DNA from: Oceanicaulis sp. | GTDB taxonomy: Bacteria > Pseudomonadota > Alphaproteobacteria > Caulobacterales > Maricaulaceae | Length of the DNA stretch: 7,228 nt | Assembly (NCBI GenBank): GCA_007571185.1 | Contig: RKRX01000067.1 | Coordinates: forward strand, 1-7,228 | Direction: 5' to 3' | Shown: positions 1 to 6,390 of the stretch, in pieces | Layout: each line of letters starts with the position of its first letter | Numbering within the stretch: position 1 is the first letter of the stretch | Translations under genes and position numbers: made by a program | The notes under the pieces: model-generated | What the model was told of the DNA's origin: nothing | Databases searched by the model: none | What the model saw: the letters and a program-made list of their open reading frames with translations, nothing else

Positions 1-1361
1 GTGCGATATTGTGTCTGGTTGAGGAGTTGTTGAGGCCCAGAGGAGTTTCCGTACCAAGCGTCATTGGAAATATTCAACATCCACCCCGCCCTGTCCGAAT
101 GCCGCAGAATATACCGTGGATAGATAGCCTCATAACAAATCAGGGGAGCCAAACCGGGTAATCCATTCAAGACTAAAGTCCGAGACCCGGATCCGGGATC
201 ATAGGCGGGCGCCGATTCCCCCAAAGTCTCAAACCCGACCCATCTCGTGAGGGATCGCAAGGGATTGCTTTCACCAAACGGCACCAGACGCGCCTTGTCA
301 TACCGGGCTTCAAGCTGAGGCGCGCCATCAAGAAAAATCAGGGAAACCAGAGAATTGAAATATGCTGTTGGATGCGGGGGCGAGTCGGGGCCGAATTCAG
401 CACGCGCCACCCCCGTGATCAAACGAGAACCCTCAGGAAAGACCGTGGTGATTTGCTCCATGAGATCGCGATCATCAAGCAGAAAACCTGGGATCGCACC
501 CTCTGGCCAGATCACCGCATCAATTCCATCTAGATCGTCTTGCAAAGACAACTCAAGATATTCATCAAGGATAGCGTGTCGGTTTCGGTATCGTTTCTCG
601 CGCTGAGGCAGATCAATCCGCACCAGACGCAGGGTGTGGTCAGTCCGGGTGATTTCGGTCTGGTTCAGACGATGAACGCCATAACCCCAGCTGACGGCGA
701 GAAAAACCAGCCCTACGGCCAGAGGAATCAGGCGTGAAACGCTCCGACGCGAACCGGATAACGCCGCGGGCGCGGCAGCCAGACAGAGAGCCAGTATTGA
801 GACGCCATACACGCCGTACAAAGCCGCCGTCTGACTGACGGGCGCCCCTGCCGGAAAAACATGGCCTGGCAAATTCCAGGGAAACCCGGACAGGATGGTG
901 GAACGCGTGACTTCCGCCGCCATCCAGATCATCACGAACACTCCGATCCGACCAGAATGACGCGGCGCCCAGCGAGCATAAACAGCGCCTGCCGCACCCC
1001 AGAACAGGCCCAGACCAGCCGGCAGCACGATCAAGGGCGCCCAGATCAGCCAGGCATGATCACCGGCGCTAACCAAGAAGGCGTTGGCCACCCAGGAGGT
1101 TCCCGCCAGAAAATACCCGGCGCCAAAGCTCCAGCCGCGTAAGAAACCTGCACGATAGGATCTGCCGGTGAGCCTGGCGTCATCCAGGGTCATGACCAGG
1201 GCGCTGATCGCCAGCATGAAGGCGGGGAAGAAGAAAACCGGGGCATGCCCCAGCACCCCCAAAGCGCCTAATGCAAACAGGACGCTGTACAGGCGCCAAC
1301 CTGAAAGCGTCTGATAACGCGCCCGAAACCGCCTTGCTCGCGTGAGGATGGGGCCGGTCAT
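1..1361 (-). CDS. lnt: Apolipoprotein N-acyltransferase Lnt, C-terminus cut by window edge
   Basis: Lnt transfers an acyl chain from phospholipid to the N-terminal cysteine of diacylated lipoproteins in the inner membrane, the last step of lipoprotein maturation. I translated 453 codons from an ATG at 1361. Residues about 24-228 form a series of hydrophobic segments expected to be membrane helices. A nitrilase-like domain follows from about residue 240. The catalytic triad is visible: E287 in VIWPEGAIPG, K356 in RYDKARLVPFGE and C409 in PLICYEAIYP. The spacings (69 and 53) are almost the same as in E. coli Lnt (E267, K335, C387). The motif NISNDAWYG follows near the edge. Probably 70-90 residues are missing, including the last membrane helix. 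The start lies 3 bp after the corC stop (TAAATCATG) with no clear Shine-Dalgarno, suggesting translational coupling. Identification is firm; the exact start is slightly less certain. Confidence 0.95.
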   Translation of the reverse strand, partial: MTGPILTRARRFRARYQTLSGWRLYSVLFALGALGVLGHAPVFFFPAFMLAISALVMTLDDARLTGRSYRAGFLRGWSFGAGYFLAGTSWVANAFLVSAGDHAWLIWAPLIVLPAGLGLFWGAAGAVYARWAPRHSGRIGVFVMIWMAAEVTRSTILSGFPWNLPGHVFPAGAPVSQTAALYGVYGVSILALCLAAAPAALSGSRRSVSRLIPLAVGLVFLAVSWGYGVHRLNQTEITRTDHTLRLVRIDLPQREKRYRNRHAILDEYLELSLQDDLDGIDAVIWPEGAIPGFLLDDRDLMEQITTVFPEGSRLITGVARAEFGPDSPPHPTAYFNSLVSLIFLDGAPQLEARYDKARLVPFGESNPLRSLTRWVGFETLGESAPAYDPGSGSRTLVLNGLPGLAPLICYEAIYPRYILRHSDRAGWMLNISNDAWYGNSSGPQQLLNQTQYR

Positions 1362-1364
1362 GAT

Positions 1365-2267
1365 TTAGAGGGCGTTTCCACCCGGATTCGCCTCGTCCAT
1401 GGACGGTTGATCCGACTTGACTCGCAGACGCTTGATCCGCCGCGGATCAGATTCCAGCACTTCGAACTCAAAGCCCGAAGGATGAGAGAGCACTTCGCCC
1501 CGCTCGGGCACACGCCCGGTCAGGTGAAAGACCAGACCGCCCAACGTGTCCACATCATTCTCTTCAGCTTCAGTCGCGATGCTGCGTCCAACCATGTCTT
1601 CGAAATCTGTGATCATCGCGCGCGCATCCACCTCCCAGCAATGGGAACCCTTGGCCAAAATGGCGGGAGCATCATCTTCATCGTGTTCGTCCTCAATATC
1701 ACCGACAATCGGCTCTATGAGGTCTTCCAGCGTCACAAGGCCATCCGTGCCGCCAAACTCATCAACCACCAGCGCCATGTGCATGCGACGTGACTGCATT
1801 TTCAACAACAGGTCGATGGCGCGCATGGATATAGGCACGTACAAGAGCGGACGACAGATGGTGGGCAAAATGCGTATATTCGCCCAGCTTTCCGGACGGT
1901 TCTCGGACATCTGCTCAATATAGCGGGACAGATAGCCCACCACATCTTTGATGTGCGCTACGCCCACCGGATCATCAAGCGTTTCCCGAAACACGGGCAA
2001 GCGGGAATGGGTGGCCTCCACAAACAAGCGCGCCAGTTCTTCGAGCGGGGTTTTGATTTCCACGGTGACAATCTCGGCCCGCGGCACCATCACATCATCC
2101 ACACGCATGTTCTGAAACTCGCGCACATTAGCCAGCAAGACGTCCGTCTCGGCTGAGTCTATCTTGCCATTCAGCGGGATTTTTTGCGTCTCTGAAACGG
2201 GCCGCGTAACGCCAAAAACCTGGAAGAAACGGGCCAGAAGACCGTGCGAGGATGGATCGTCGTTCAT
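1365..2267 (-). CDS. corC: CorC/TlyC-type hemolysin-family protein with paired CBS domains
   Basis: This 300-residue cytoplasmic protein belongs to the CorC/HlyC family, linked to magnesium/cobalt export and often annotated as hemolysin. It has a tandem CBS pair: CBS1 at about residues 55-112 (DVMVPRAEIVTVE, SRLPVFRETLDDPVGVAHIKD) and CBS2 at about 133-190 (MALVVDEFGGTDGLVTLEDL, a hallmark motif of the family). An acidic linker (IVGDIEDEHDEDD) leads to the C-terminal CorC_HlyC domain at about 205-285 (LGGLVFHLTGRVPERGEV). It lacks the N-terminal DUF21 membrane domain of longer relatives, as is usual for the copy next to ybeY and lnt. The ATG overlaps the ybeY stop by 4 bp (ATGA), and lnt begins 3 bp downstream, so it is probably translated from the same message. 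The exact biochemical role of this short form is not settled by the sequence. Confidence 0.93.
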   Translation of the reverse strand: MNDDPSSHGLLARFFQVFGVTRPVSETQKIPLNGKIDSAETDVLLANVREFQNMRVDDVMVPRAEIVTVEIKTPLEELARLFVEATHSRLPVFRETLDDPVGVAHIKDVVGYLSRYIEQMSENRPESWANIRILPTICRPLLYVPISMRAIDLLLKMQSRRMHMALVVDEFGGTDGLVTLEDLIEPIVGDIEDEHDEDDAPAILAKGSHCWEVDARAMITDFEDMVGRSIATEAEENDVDTLGGLVFHLTGRVPERGEVLSHPSGFEFEVLESDPRRIKRLRVKSDQPSMDEANPGGNAL

Positions 2268-2761
2268 GCCTGTTCCCGGGCCAGGTGGGGATTTGCAATC
2301 CCCGACTCGGCGAGGGCCGCTGTTTCCAACGCTTCCATCTCCGAGGCCTCGTCCTCTGTCTGATGATCAAATCCATTCAAATGCAAAACGCCATGCAAGA
2401 CCAGATGTGCGGCATGATGGGGCAAGGGCACGCCCGCCGCTTCCGCCTCGCGCGCACAGGTCTCAAAGGCCACGATGACATCACCGGGATAGCCTTCGGG
2501 CTCGGGTGCAGGAAAGGCCAGCACATTGGTCGGCTTATTCTTGTTGCGGAAGCGACGGTTCAGCTCACGCACGGCGGCGTCATTGGAAAACAGCACTATC
2601 GGCTTGCCCCCGCGGGGGTTTTCGACCCGGTCCAGCCCGGCGCGAACACTCCGCGTACAAAGCGTAACCAGTCCTTCATACTCCAACCAGACATCATCCT
2701 TGATCACAACCTCCAGGGTTTGATCCGGATCGGCGTCAGCTGTGTATGGCGCATCACTCAT
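2264..2761 (-). CDS. ybeY: Endoribonuclease YbeY (16S rRNA maturation)
   Basis: YbeY is a zinc-dependent single-strand endoribonuclease needed for 16S rRNA 3'-end maturation and ribosome quality control. The metal-binding motif H3xH5xH is complete: HGVLHLNGFDH, with H123, H127 and H133 counted from the ATG at 2761. The family motif LNRRFRNKNKPTNVLAFP lies about 40-60 residues upstream, followed by YPGDVIVAFE. I chose the ATG at 2761 (165 residues, usual family length). A TTG at 2806 in the same frame would add 15 residues (QHERGSPSKREKPA) and run into miaB, with no family support. The 3' end overlaps corC by 4 bp. In related genomes phoH usually sits directly upstream; here ybeY starts 34 bp after the miaB stop, behind a 13-codon frame. 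Confidence 0.93.
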   Translation of the reverse strand: MSDAPYTADADPDQTLEVVIKDDVWLEYEGLVTLCTRSVRAGLDRVENPRGGKPIVLFSNDAAVRELNRRFRNKNKPTNVLAFPAPEPEGYPGDVIVAFETCAREAEAAGVPLPHHAAHLVLHGVLHLNGFDHQTEDEASEMEALETAALAESGIANPHLAREQA

Positions 2762-2799
2762 CGCCGGCTTTTCTCTCTTTGACGGGCTTCCTCGCTCAT
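2758..2799 (-). other. 13-codon frame bridging miaB and ybeY, possible phoH deletion scar
   Basis: The miaB stop lies in an ATGA whose ATG (2799-2797) opens a second frame. That frame reads MSEEARQREKSRR and stops with a TGA (2760-2758) lying inside the ATGA of the ybeY start. The mini-frame is therefore joined to both neighbours by classic 4-bp overlaps. In many alphaproteobacteria this slot holds phoH (PhoH/PhoL-type ATPase), coupled to its neighbours in the same way. The charged peptide would suit the two joined ends of a larger protein left by an in-frame deletion. That is inference: a 13-codon frame can occur by chance, and it might simply serve as a translational bridge. The peptide has no recognisable domain. 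Confidence 0.3.
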
Positions 2800-4202
2800 G
2801 CTGCAACGCTGTCCTTGTCGATCAGGCGCCCGGACAGGGCGTTTTTGGTGGCGGCGAGGATTTCCACATGAGCGATCTGTCTGATCAACCCCACAGGTCC
2901 GTCACAATGAACCGCCTGCAGATAGGGACTGCGCCCTGACAGCTGACCGGGATCGCGACCCTCTCGTTCAAACAGCACCGGCAGGGTCTTACCCACCATG
3001 GATGTGTTGAACGCTGCTTGCTGATCGGCCAGCAGGGCTTGCAACCGGCCCAAGCGTTCAGATTTCACGCGCTCATCAATCTGCCCAAACATGGCCGCGC
3101 CCGGCGTGCCGGGACGGCGAGAATACTTGAAAGAAAAACACGAGGCATAGTTGACCTGGCGCACCAGCTCCATCGTCGCTTCGAAATCCTCTTCGGTCTC
3201 ACCGGGGAACCCCACAATCATATCGCCAGAAATGGCTATATCAGGTCGGACGGCGCGCAGTTTTTCGATAATTCCGATATACTCTGACGCCGTGTGCGAG
3301 CGATTCATCGCCTTAAGAATCCTGTCCGAACCCGATTGGACGGGTAAATGAAAATATGGCATCAGCTTGGGTTCGTCTGCAAAGGTCCAGATGAGATCGT
3401 CGTCCATGTCCTTGGGATGGGAGGTCGTGAAACGGATACGCTCAATGGCGTCAACCTTGGCCAGATGCCGGACCAGTCGTCCCAGACGCCAGGCGCCGCC
3501 CCCGGCGTCATTCGTCGGCGCGGCGCCATGATAGGCGTTCACATTCTGACCCAACAAGGTGACTTCACGTACGCCTCTGGCAGCTAGGTCTCGCACTTCG
3601 GTCACCACCTGATCCACGGGCCGGGACCATTGCGCCCCCCTTGTGTAAGGCACCACACAAAAGGTGCAGAACTTGTCACAACCCTCCTGAATGGTGACGA
3701 AGGCGGCGACGCTATCCGCCTGGCGCTCTGGCGCCGCGAGAACGTCGAACTTTTTCTCGACCTCGAACTCGGTATTGAGCGCCTCTCCACGTTCACGGTG
3801 CACGCTGGCGATTAACTCGGGAAGTTTGTGATAGGTTTGTGGTCCCACCACCAGATCCACAAACGGGGCGCGACGCCGGATTTCCGTACCTTCAGCCTGC
3901 GCCACACAACCGGCGACCGTAATGGTCATGGGCTGACCGGTTTTGGCTTTCTCTTCCTTGAGCGGCTTGAAACGCCCCAGTTCCGAATAGACTTTCTCCG
4001 CTGCTTTTTCCCGAATATGGCAAGTGTTGAAAATCACCAGATCCACACCCTCGGGCGCCTCGACCAGCTCGTATCCCAGCGGAGCGAGAAGATCGCGCAT
4101 GCGCTCTGAATCATACACATTCATCTGACACCCATAGGTCTTGATGAACAGACGCTTGCGTTCTCTTTCAGGTTGGGGGGCGTTACAGATTGTTTCGATC
4201 AT
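2796..4202 (-). CDS. miaB: tRNA-2-methylthio-N6-dimethylallyladenosine synthase MiaB
   Basis: MiaB is a radical-SAM methylthiotransferase that converts i6A37 to ms2i6A37 in tRNAs reading UNN codons. Counted from the ATG at 4202 (468 residues), the N-terminal UPF0004 domain carries three cluster-binding cysteines: C25 (TYGCQMN), C61 (FNTCHIREKA) and C99 (AGCVAQ). The radical-SAM CxxxCxxC is C175, C179, C182 (EGCDKFCTFC). Later motifs include LLGQNVNAY, HLPVQSGSD and a Met-Asn-Arg segment, and a TRAM-like RNA-binding domain ends the protein. A TTG at 4247 in the same frame would add 15 residues but has no Shine-Dalgarno, whereas a purine-rich GGAGAGAGG lies 12-20 bp before the ATG, so I prefer the ATG. 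One oddity is that the family's TRGxExSRP reads TRGAQWSRP, so the usual Glu is Gln. The stop overlaps a mini-frame leading to ybeY. Confidence 0.95.
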   Translation of the reverse strand: MIETICNAPQPERERKRLFIKTYGCQMNVYDSERMRDLLAPLGYELVEAPEGVDLVIFNTCHIREKAAEKVYSELGRFKPLKEEKAKTGQPMTITVAGCVAQAEGTEIRRRAPFVDLVVGPQTYHKLPELIASVHRERGEALNTEFEVEKKFDVLAAPERQADSVAAFVTIQEGCDKFCTFCVVPYTRGAQWSRPVDQVVTEVRDLAARGVREVTLLGQNVNAYHGAAPTNDAGGGAWRLGRLVRHLAKVDAIERIRFTTSHPKDMDDDLIWTFADEPKLMPYFHLPVQSGSDRILKAMNRSHTASEYIGIIEKLRAVRPDIAISGDMIVGFPGETEEDFEATMELVRQVNYASCFSFKYSRRPGTPGAAMFGQIDERVKSERLGRLQALLADQQAAFNTSMVGKTLPVLFEREGRDPGQLSGRSPYLQAVHCDGPVGLIRQIAHVEILAATKNALSGRLIDKDSVAA

Positions 4203-4228
4203 GGATGAAGCCGGCCTCTCTCCGCCAG

Positions 4229-4262
4229 CGACAATATTTGTAGGCAAAAGGGGCGATTGTCG
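4229..4262 (-). repeat. 7-bp inverted repeat upstream of miaB
   Basis: CGACAAT at 4229-4235 and ATTGTCG at 4256-4262 are perfect inverted copies separated by 20 bases. They lie 27-60 bp before the preferred miaB ATG, in the 120-bp gap after fur. The arms could form a long-loop hairpin in the fur-miaB message or be paired half-sites for a protein. A weak internal promoter (TCGACA and TACAAA on the minus strand, only 15 bp apart) overlaps it. There is no T-run, so a terminator is unlikely. The function is unknown. Confidence 0.3.
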
Positions 4263-4325
4263 AGATGCACAGTTCCGATTTGCAGGGCTGCGCCAGCGAA
4301 TTTTCCGTCCCGGGCTCGTCAGCGT

Positions 4326-4742
4326 CTACTCAGCTTTGCTCAGTTTCACCCCATACAGCTCAAGCCGATGATCAACCAGTTTGTAGCCCAGACGCCGGGC
4401 GATAACATCCTGAAGTCGTTCGATCTCTTCATCGACGAACTCCACCACTTCACCGGTCTTGAGATCAATGAGGTGATCGTGGTGCTCTTCAGGCACTTCT
4501 TCATAGCGCGAGCGGCCATCACGGAAGTCATGACGTTCAATAATCCCAACCTCTTCAAACAGGCGCACCGTGCGATAGATCGTGGCGAGCGAGATGCGGC
4601 TATCGACTTCCGACGCCCGACGATGCAGCTCTTCGGCGTCAGGATGATCATCGGACGTAGACAGCACTCGCGCGATCACGCGGCGCTGCTCGGTCATGCG
4701 AAGACCTTTCTCGATACAGAGCCTTTCGATGCGATCGGGCAT
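4326..4742 (-). CDS. fur: Fur-family metal-responsive transcriptional repressor
   Basis: This is a 138-residue Fur protein that binds DNA as a metal-loaded dimer and represses iron or manganese uptake genes. The N-terminal winged-helix domain includes MTEQRRVIARVL and the recognition-helix motif ISLATIYRTVRLFEEVGIIE (about residues 50-69). The dimerisation domain has the metal ligands in the classic positions: H33, E81, H88, H90 (EEHHDHL), E101 and H125 (DHRLELYG). The only cysteine is C9, so the C-terminal CxxC structural-zinc site of many Fur proteins is absent, as in alphaproteobacterial Fur/Mur. It lacks the heme-regulatory and triple-His motifs of Irr, so Irr is unlikely; Zur is also less likely. 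The Shine-Dalgarno GGAG lies 7 bp before the ATG. A sigma70-like promoter and a tandem repeat lie upstream, so fur can probably be transcribed separately from tsaB. Iron versus manganese as co-repressor cannot be read from the sequence. Confidence 0.95.
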   Translation of the reverse strand: MPDRIERLCIEKGLRMTEQRRVIARVLSTSDDHPDAEELHRRASEVDSRISLATIYRTVRLFEEVGIIERHDFRDGRSRYEEVPEEHHDHLIDLKTGEVVEFVDEEIERLQDVIARRLGYKLVDHRLELYGVKLSKAE

Positions 4743-4794
4743 GGGTCGTCTCCGACTTGGTCATGCGGCGCATGGCTGTTAGGACGAATGTAAA

Positions 4795-4824
4795 ATGATA
4801 AACAAAGCCGCGCACCGATGTCTA
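4795..4824 (-). promoter_or_regulatory. Probable fur promoter
   Basis: On the minus strand, TAGACA (4824-4819) is followed after 18 bp by TATCAT (4800-4795). Each differs from the sigma70 consensus at one base, and the spacer is acceptable. A transcript starting near 4787 would have a leader of about 45 bases before the fur ATG. The patch is markedly A/T-richer than its surroundings. No match to a known Fur box was recognised. This promoter would let fur be expressed despite the decayed gene between it and tsaB. Confidence 0.5.
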
Positions 4825-4826
4825 TA

Positions 4827-4854
4827 TGCAGCGATCATGATGCAACGATCATGA
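4827..4854 (-). repeat. 14-bp tandem direct repeat upstream of the fur promoter
   Basis: Two directly adjoining 14-bp units, TGCAGCGATCATGA (4827-4840) and TGCAACGATCATGA (4841-4854), differ at one base. They end 3 bp upstream of the proposed -35 of fur, where activator sites commonly lie. Each contains the palindrome TCATGA. They may be operator half-sites or a chance duplication in decaying sequence next to the rimI fragment. Confidence 0.45.
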
Positions 4855-4877
4855 AATCTCCACTGGAACATATCAGC

Positions 4878-5024
4878 CTACGTGATGAAGCGCCAGAGCC
4901 GGACGACATTGGTTCCTGTCCAAACCTCATCAAAACACGCAACGTGCAAAGCATGAGGAGCGCTTCGGCCTGAACCCTGCGAGTCAGCAAAGCGTCGGGT
5001 CGGCGACAGGCGTAAGAAATTCAC
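4878..5024 (-). pseudogene. rimI: Remnant of rimI (ribosomal-protein/tRNA-region GNAT acetyltransferase), 5' fragment only
   Basis: A GTG at 5024 overlaps the tsaB stop by 4 bp (GTGA), the usual coupled arrangement, and opens 48 codons ending in TAG at 4878. Residues 25-43 read ALHVACFDEVWTGTNVVRLW, resembling the start of alphaproteobacterial RimI (the pattern is roughly LHxxxFxxxWsxxxLxxLL). The fragment stops there. The acetyl-CoA-binding R/QxxGxG/A segment and the rest of the roughly 150-residue GNAT fold are missing, and the 135 bases left before fur are too few to hold them. A second weak match, SSGDFMIVAS, lies in another frame at about 4839-4868 and may be shifted debris of the next strand. 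tsaB-rimI-fur is a common order in this class, which supports the call. The match was made by eye, so chance resemblance remains possible. Confidence 0.5.
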
Positions 5025-5656
5025 GCACCACGCAGTTTGACGTCCGGCGGTCTGGCGTACAGAGGTGAAGGTAAAGGCGCCTCTGCGCCTGCTTCAGCGG
5101 TAAGCGCCAAAAGCGCGTCCAGAGGCGGGGCGGGATCGAAATCTGCTGAATCTACTCCTAAAAGTGCAGCCCCCGGTCCTGTCAATATGACATCGTCATA
5201 GGTTTCAAGTTCACTTCGGGCGGCGTGGACATCGCCATAACGGACACCCGCCATCGGCTGACCTTCATTATAGAACCGCCAGACTAAATCCCCACGCCGC
5301 GCATCGTGCACGGCCATCACCATGCGCGCGCCATCGGGGTCTGCCCGGCGCGCCACCGCATCAAGGTTGGACACGCCCAGCGCCCGCGCCGACGTGGACA
5401 GCGCCAGCCCTCGCACAAACGCCACACCCACGCGCGTGGCCGCAAACCCGCCAGGACCGGTATTAACCCCGATCCGGCTCAGCCCGACGGGCCTGATCCC
5501 CGCATCCGCCAGCGCGGCTTGCACCATGAGAGCGAGCCGTTCGGCATGACCACGACCGATGTCTTCACTACGCAGTGTGGTGCGTCCCCCGGCCTGAACT
5601 GCACAGGCGCACCAGGGTCCGATTGTGTCGACCACTAGGCAGGCGGCGTCGGACAT
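5021..5656 (-). CDS. tsaB: tRNA threonylcarbamoyladenosine synthesis protein TsaB
   Basis: TsaB is the ASKHA-fold partner that bridges TsaD and TsaE in making t6A37 of ANN-decoding tRNAs. The 211-residue product starts with the typical strand ACLVVDTIGPWCACAV. It continues with GRGHAERLALMV (residues 34-45) and NTGPGGFAATRVGVAFVRGLA (residues 65-85), the strongest family signature, then GVSNLDAVA. DARRGDLVWRFYN (118-130) and the C-terminal PLYARPPDVKL are also typical. TsaB lacks the metal-binding histidines of TsaD, and none are seen here. The ATG lies only 3 bp after the nitroreductase stop (TGATCCATG), implying one message. The downstream neighbour would normally be rimI, whose apparent remnant overlaps the tsaB stop. 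Confidence 0.94.
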   Translation of the reverse strand: MSDAACLVVDTIGPWCACAVQAGGRTTLRSEDIGRGHAERLALMVQAALADAGIRPVGLSRIGVNTGPGGFAATRVGVAFVRGLALSTSARALGVSNLDAVARRADPDGARMVMAVHDARRGDLVWRFYNEGQPMAGVRYGDVHAARSELETYDDVILTGPGAALLGVDSADFDPAPPLDALLALTAEAGAEAPLPSPLYARPPDVKLRGA

Positions 5657-5659
5657 GGA

Positions 5660-6298
5660 TCACTTCAGCAGCTTGGCGCCGTGCTCAAAACCGAGCTTGG
5701 GCAGGCGAGGAAACAGTTTTTCGGGCGCGCCATAGCCGATATTGACCAGGAAGTTAGAGCGCCAGTTACTCATTTCGGGATCACTCCAGAAAAACTCCCT
5801 GTCCACCCCGTCCTTGTCAAAACCCGACATCGGACCGCAATCAAGGCCCAAGGCCCGAGCCGCCATGATCAGATAGGCGCCTTGCAGGGAGGAATTGCGG
5901 AAGCCGGTTTCGAACCGGGCGTCTCCGCCTTCAAACCAGTCCTTGGCTTCTGGCGCATGGGGAAAAAGTTGGGGAATCTTTTCATGGAAAGCCCAGTCCC
6001 ACGCCACTACCGCGGTCACCGGCGCAGTAACGGTCTTTTCGATATTGGCCTCAATCAGGTGGGACCGTAGTCGCTCTTGGTTTTCACCCTTGAGAAACAG
6101 GAAACGCGCCGGAGAGGTATTGGCGCTGGTGGGACCGTATTGGAGCAATTCATAGAGTGCCCGGATCTGGGTGTCCGACACATCCCGATCTTGCCAGGAA
6201 AAAAAGGTTCGGCCCTGCCGGAACAACTGATCAAGAGCATGATCTGACAAGACCGCGTGGCGATTTTCCAGGACGAGCGAGGTTTGGATGTCAGACAT
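5660..6298 (-). CDS. RutE/HadB-type nitroreductase (putative malonic semialdehyde reductase)
   Basis: This is a cytoplasmic FMN-dependent oxidoreductase of the nitroreductase fold, closest by eye to the HadB/RutE subfamily. E. coli RutE reduces malonic semialdehyde to 3-hydroxypropionate in uracil breakdown. The motifs are GPTSANTSPARFLFL (from residue 55), APVTAVVAWD, FRNSSLQGAYLIMAARALGLDCGPMSGFD (133-161, written here as the subfamily hallmark) and a C-terminal WRSNFLVNIGYG. I chose the ATG at 6298 (212 residues), with GGAG 6 bp upstream. A TTG at 6316 would add six residues and lacks a ribosome site. About 14 residues precede the usual RutE start, a mild N-terminal extension. No other rut gene is nearby, so the true substrate is unknown and could be another aldehyde or nitro compound. 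tsaB follows after 3 bp. Confidence 0.88.
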   Translation of the reverse strand: MSDIQTSLVLENRHAVLSDHALDQLFRQGRTFFSWQDRDVSDTQIRALYELLQYGPTSANTSPARFLFLKGENQERLRSHLIEANIEKTVTAPVTAVVAWDWAFHEKIPQLFPHAPEAKDWFEGGDARFETGFRNSSLQGAYLIMAARALGLDCGPMSGFDKDGVDREFFWSDPEMSNWRSNFLVNIGYGAPEKLFPRLPKLGFEHGAKLLK

Positions 6299-6369
6299 GG
6301 GAAGCTCCGATAGCAAACTTCAGGAAAAACAATCTAGGCGCAGCTGTCGGAGACAACCACTTTTGATGC

Positions 6370-6390
6370 AGCGCCGAACCCTTCAGCGCT
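6370..6390 (-). terminator. GC-rich hairpin directly after nfu, possibly a weak terminator
   Basis: On the minus strand, AGCGCTGAA, loop GGG and TTCGGCGCT form a 9-bp stem with one G-U pair, beginning on the last base of the nfu stop codon. No T-run follows (GCATCAAAAG), so intrinsic termination is doubtful. It may instead stabilise the nfu 3' end or attenuate transcription into the nitroreductase gene. Confidence 0.3.

Noticed and set aside
861..1142. Plus-strand open frames at 355-1142
   Set aside because: This whole stretch is the minus-strand Lnt gene with its membrane helices and catalytic residues; the plus-strand frames are shadows.
2252..2782. 176-codon plus-strand open frame opposite ybeY
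   Set aside because: It is antisense to YbeY, whose H3xH5xH motif fixes the real frame.
2762..2806. TTG start of ybeY at 2806, extending into miaB
   Set aside because: The ATG at 2761 gives normal family length and an ATGA junction; the extra 15 residues are charged and lack YbeY similarity.
4203..4247. TTG start of miaB at 4247
   Set aside because: There is no ribosome site before it, and the extension lacks family similarity; the ATG at 4202 is preferred.
4257..4793. 178-codon plus-strand open frame opposite fur
   Set aside because: It mirrors the Fur coding sequence and its promoter region, with no family motif and no convincing ribosome site.
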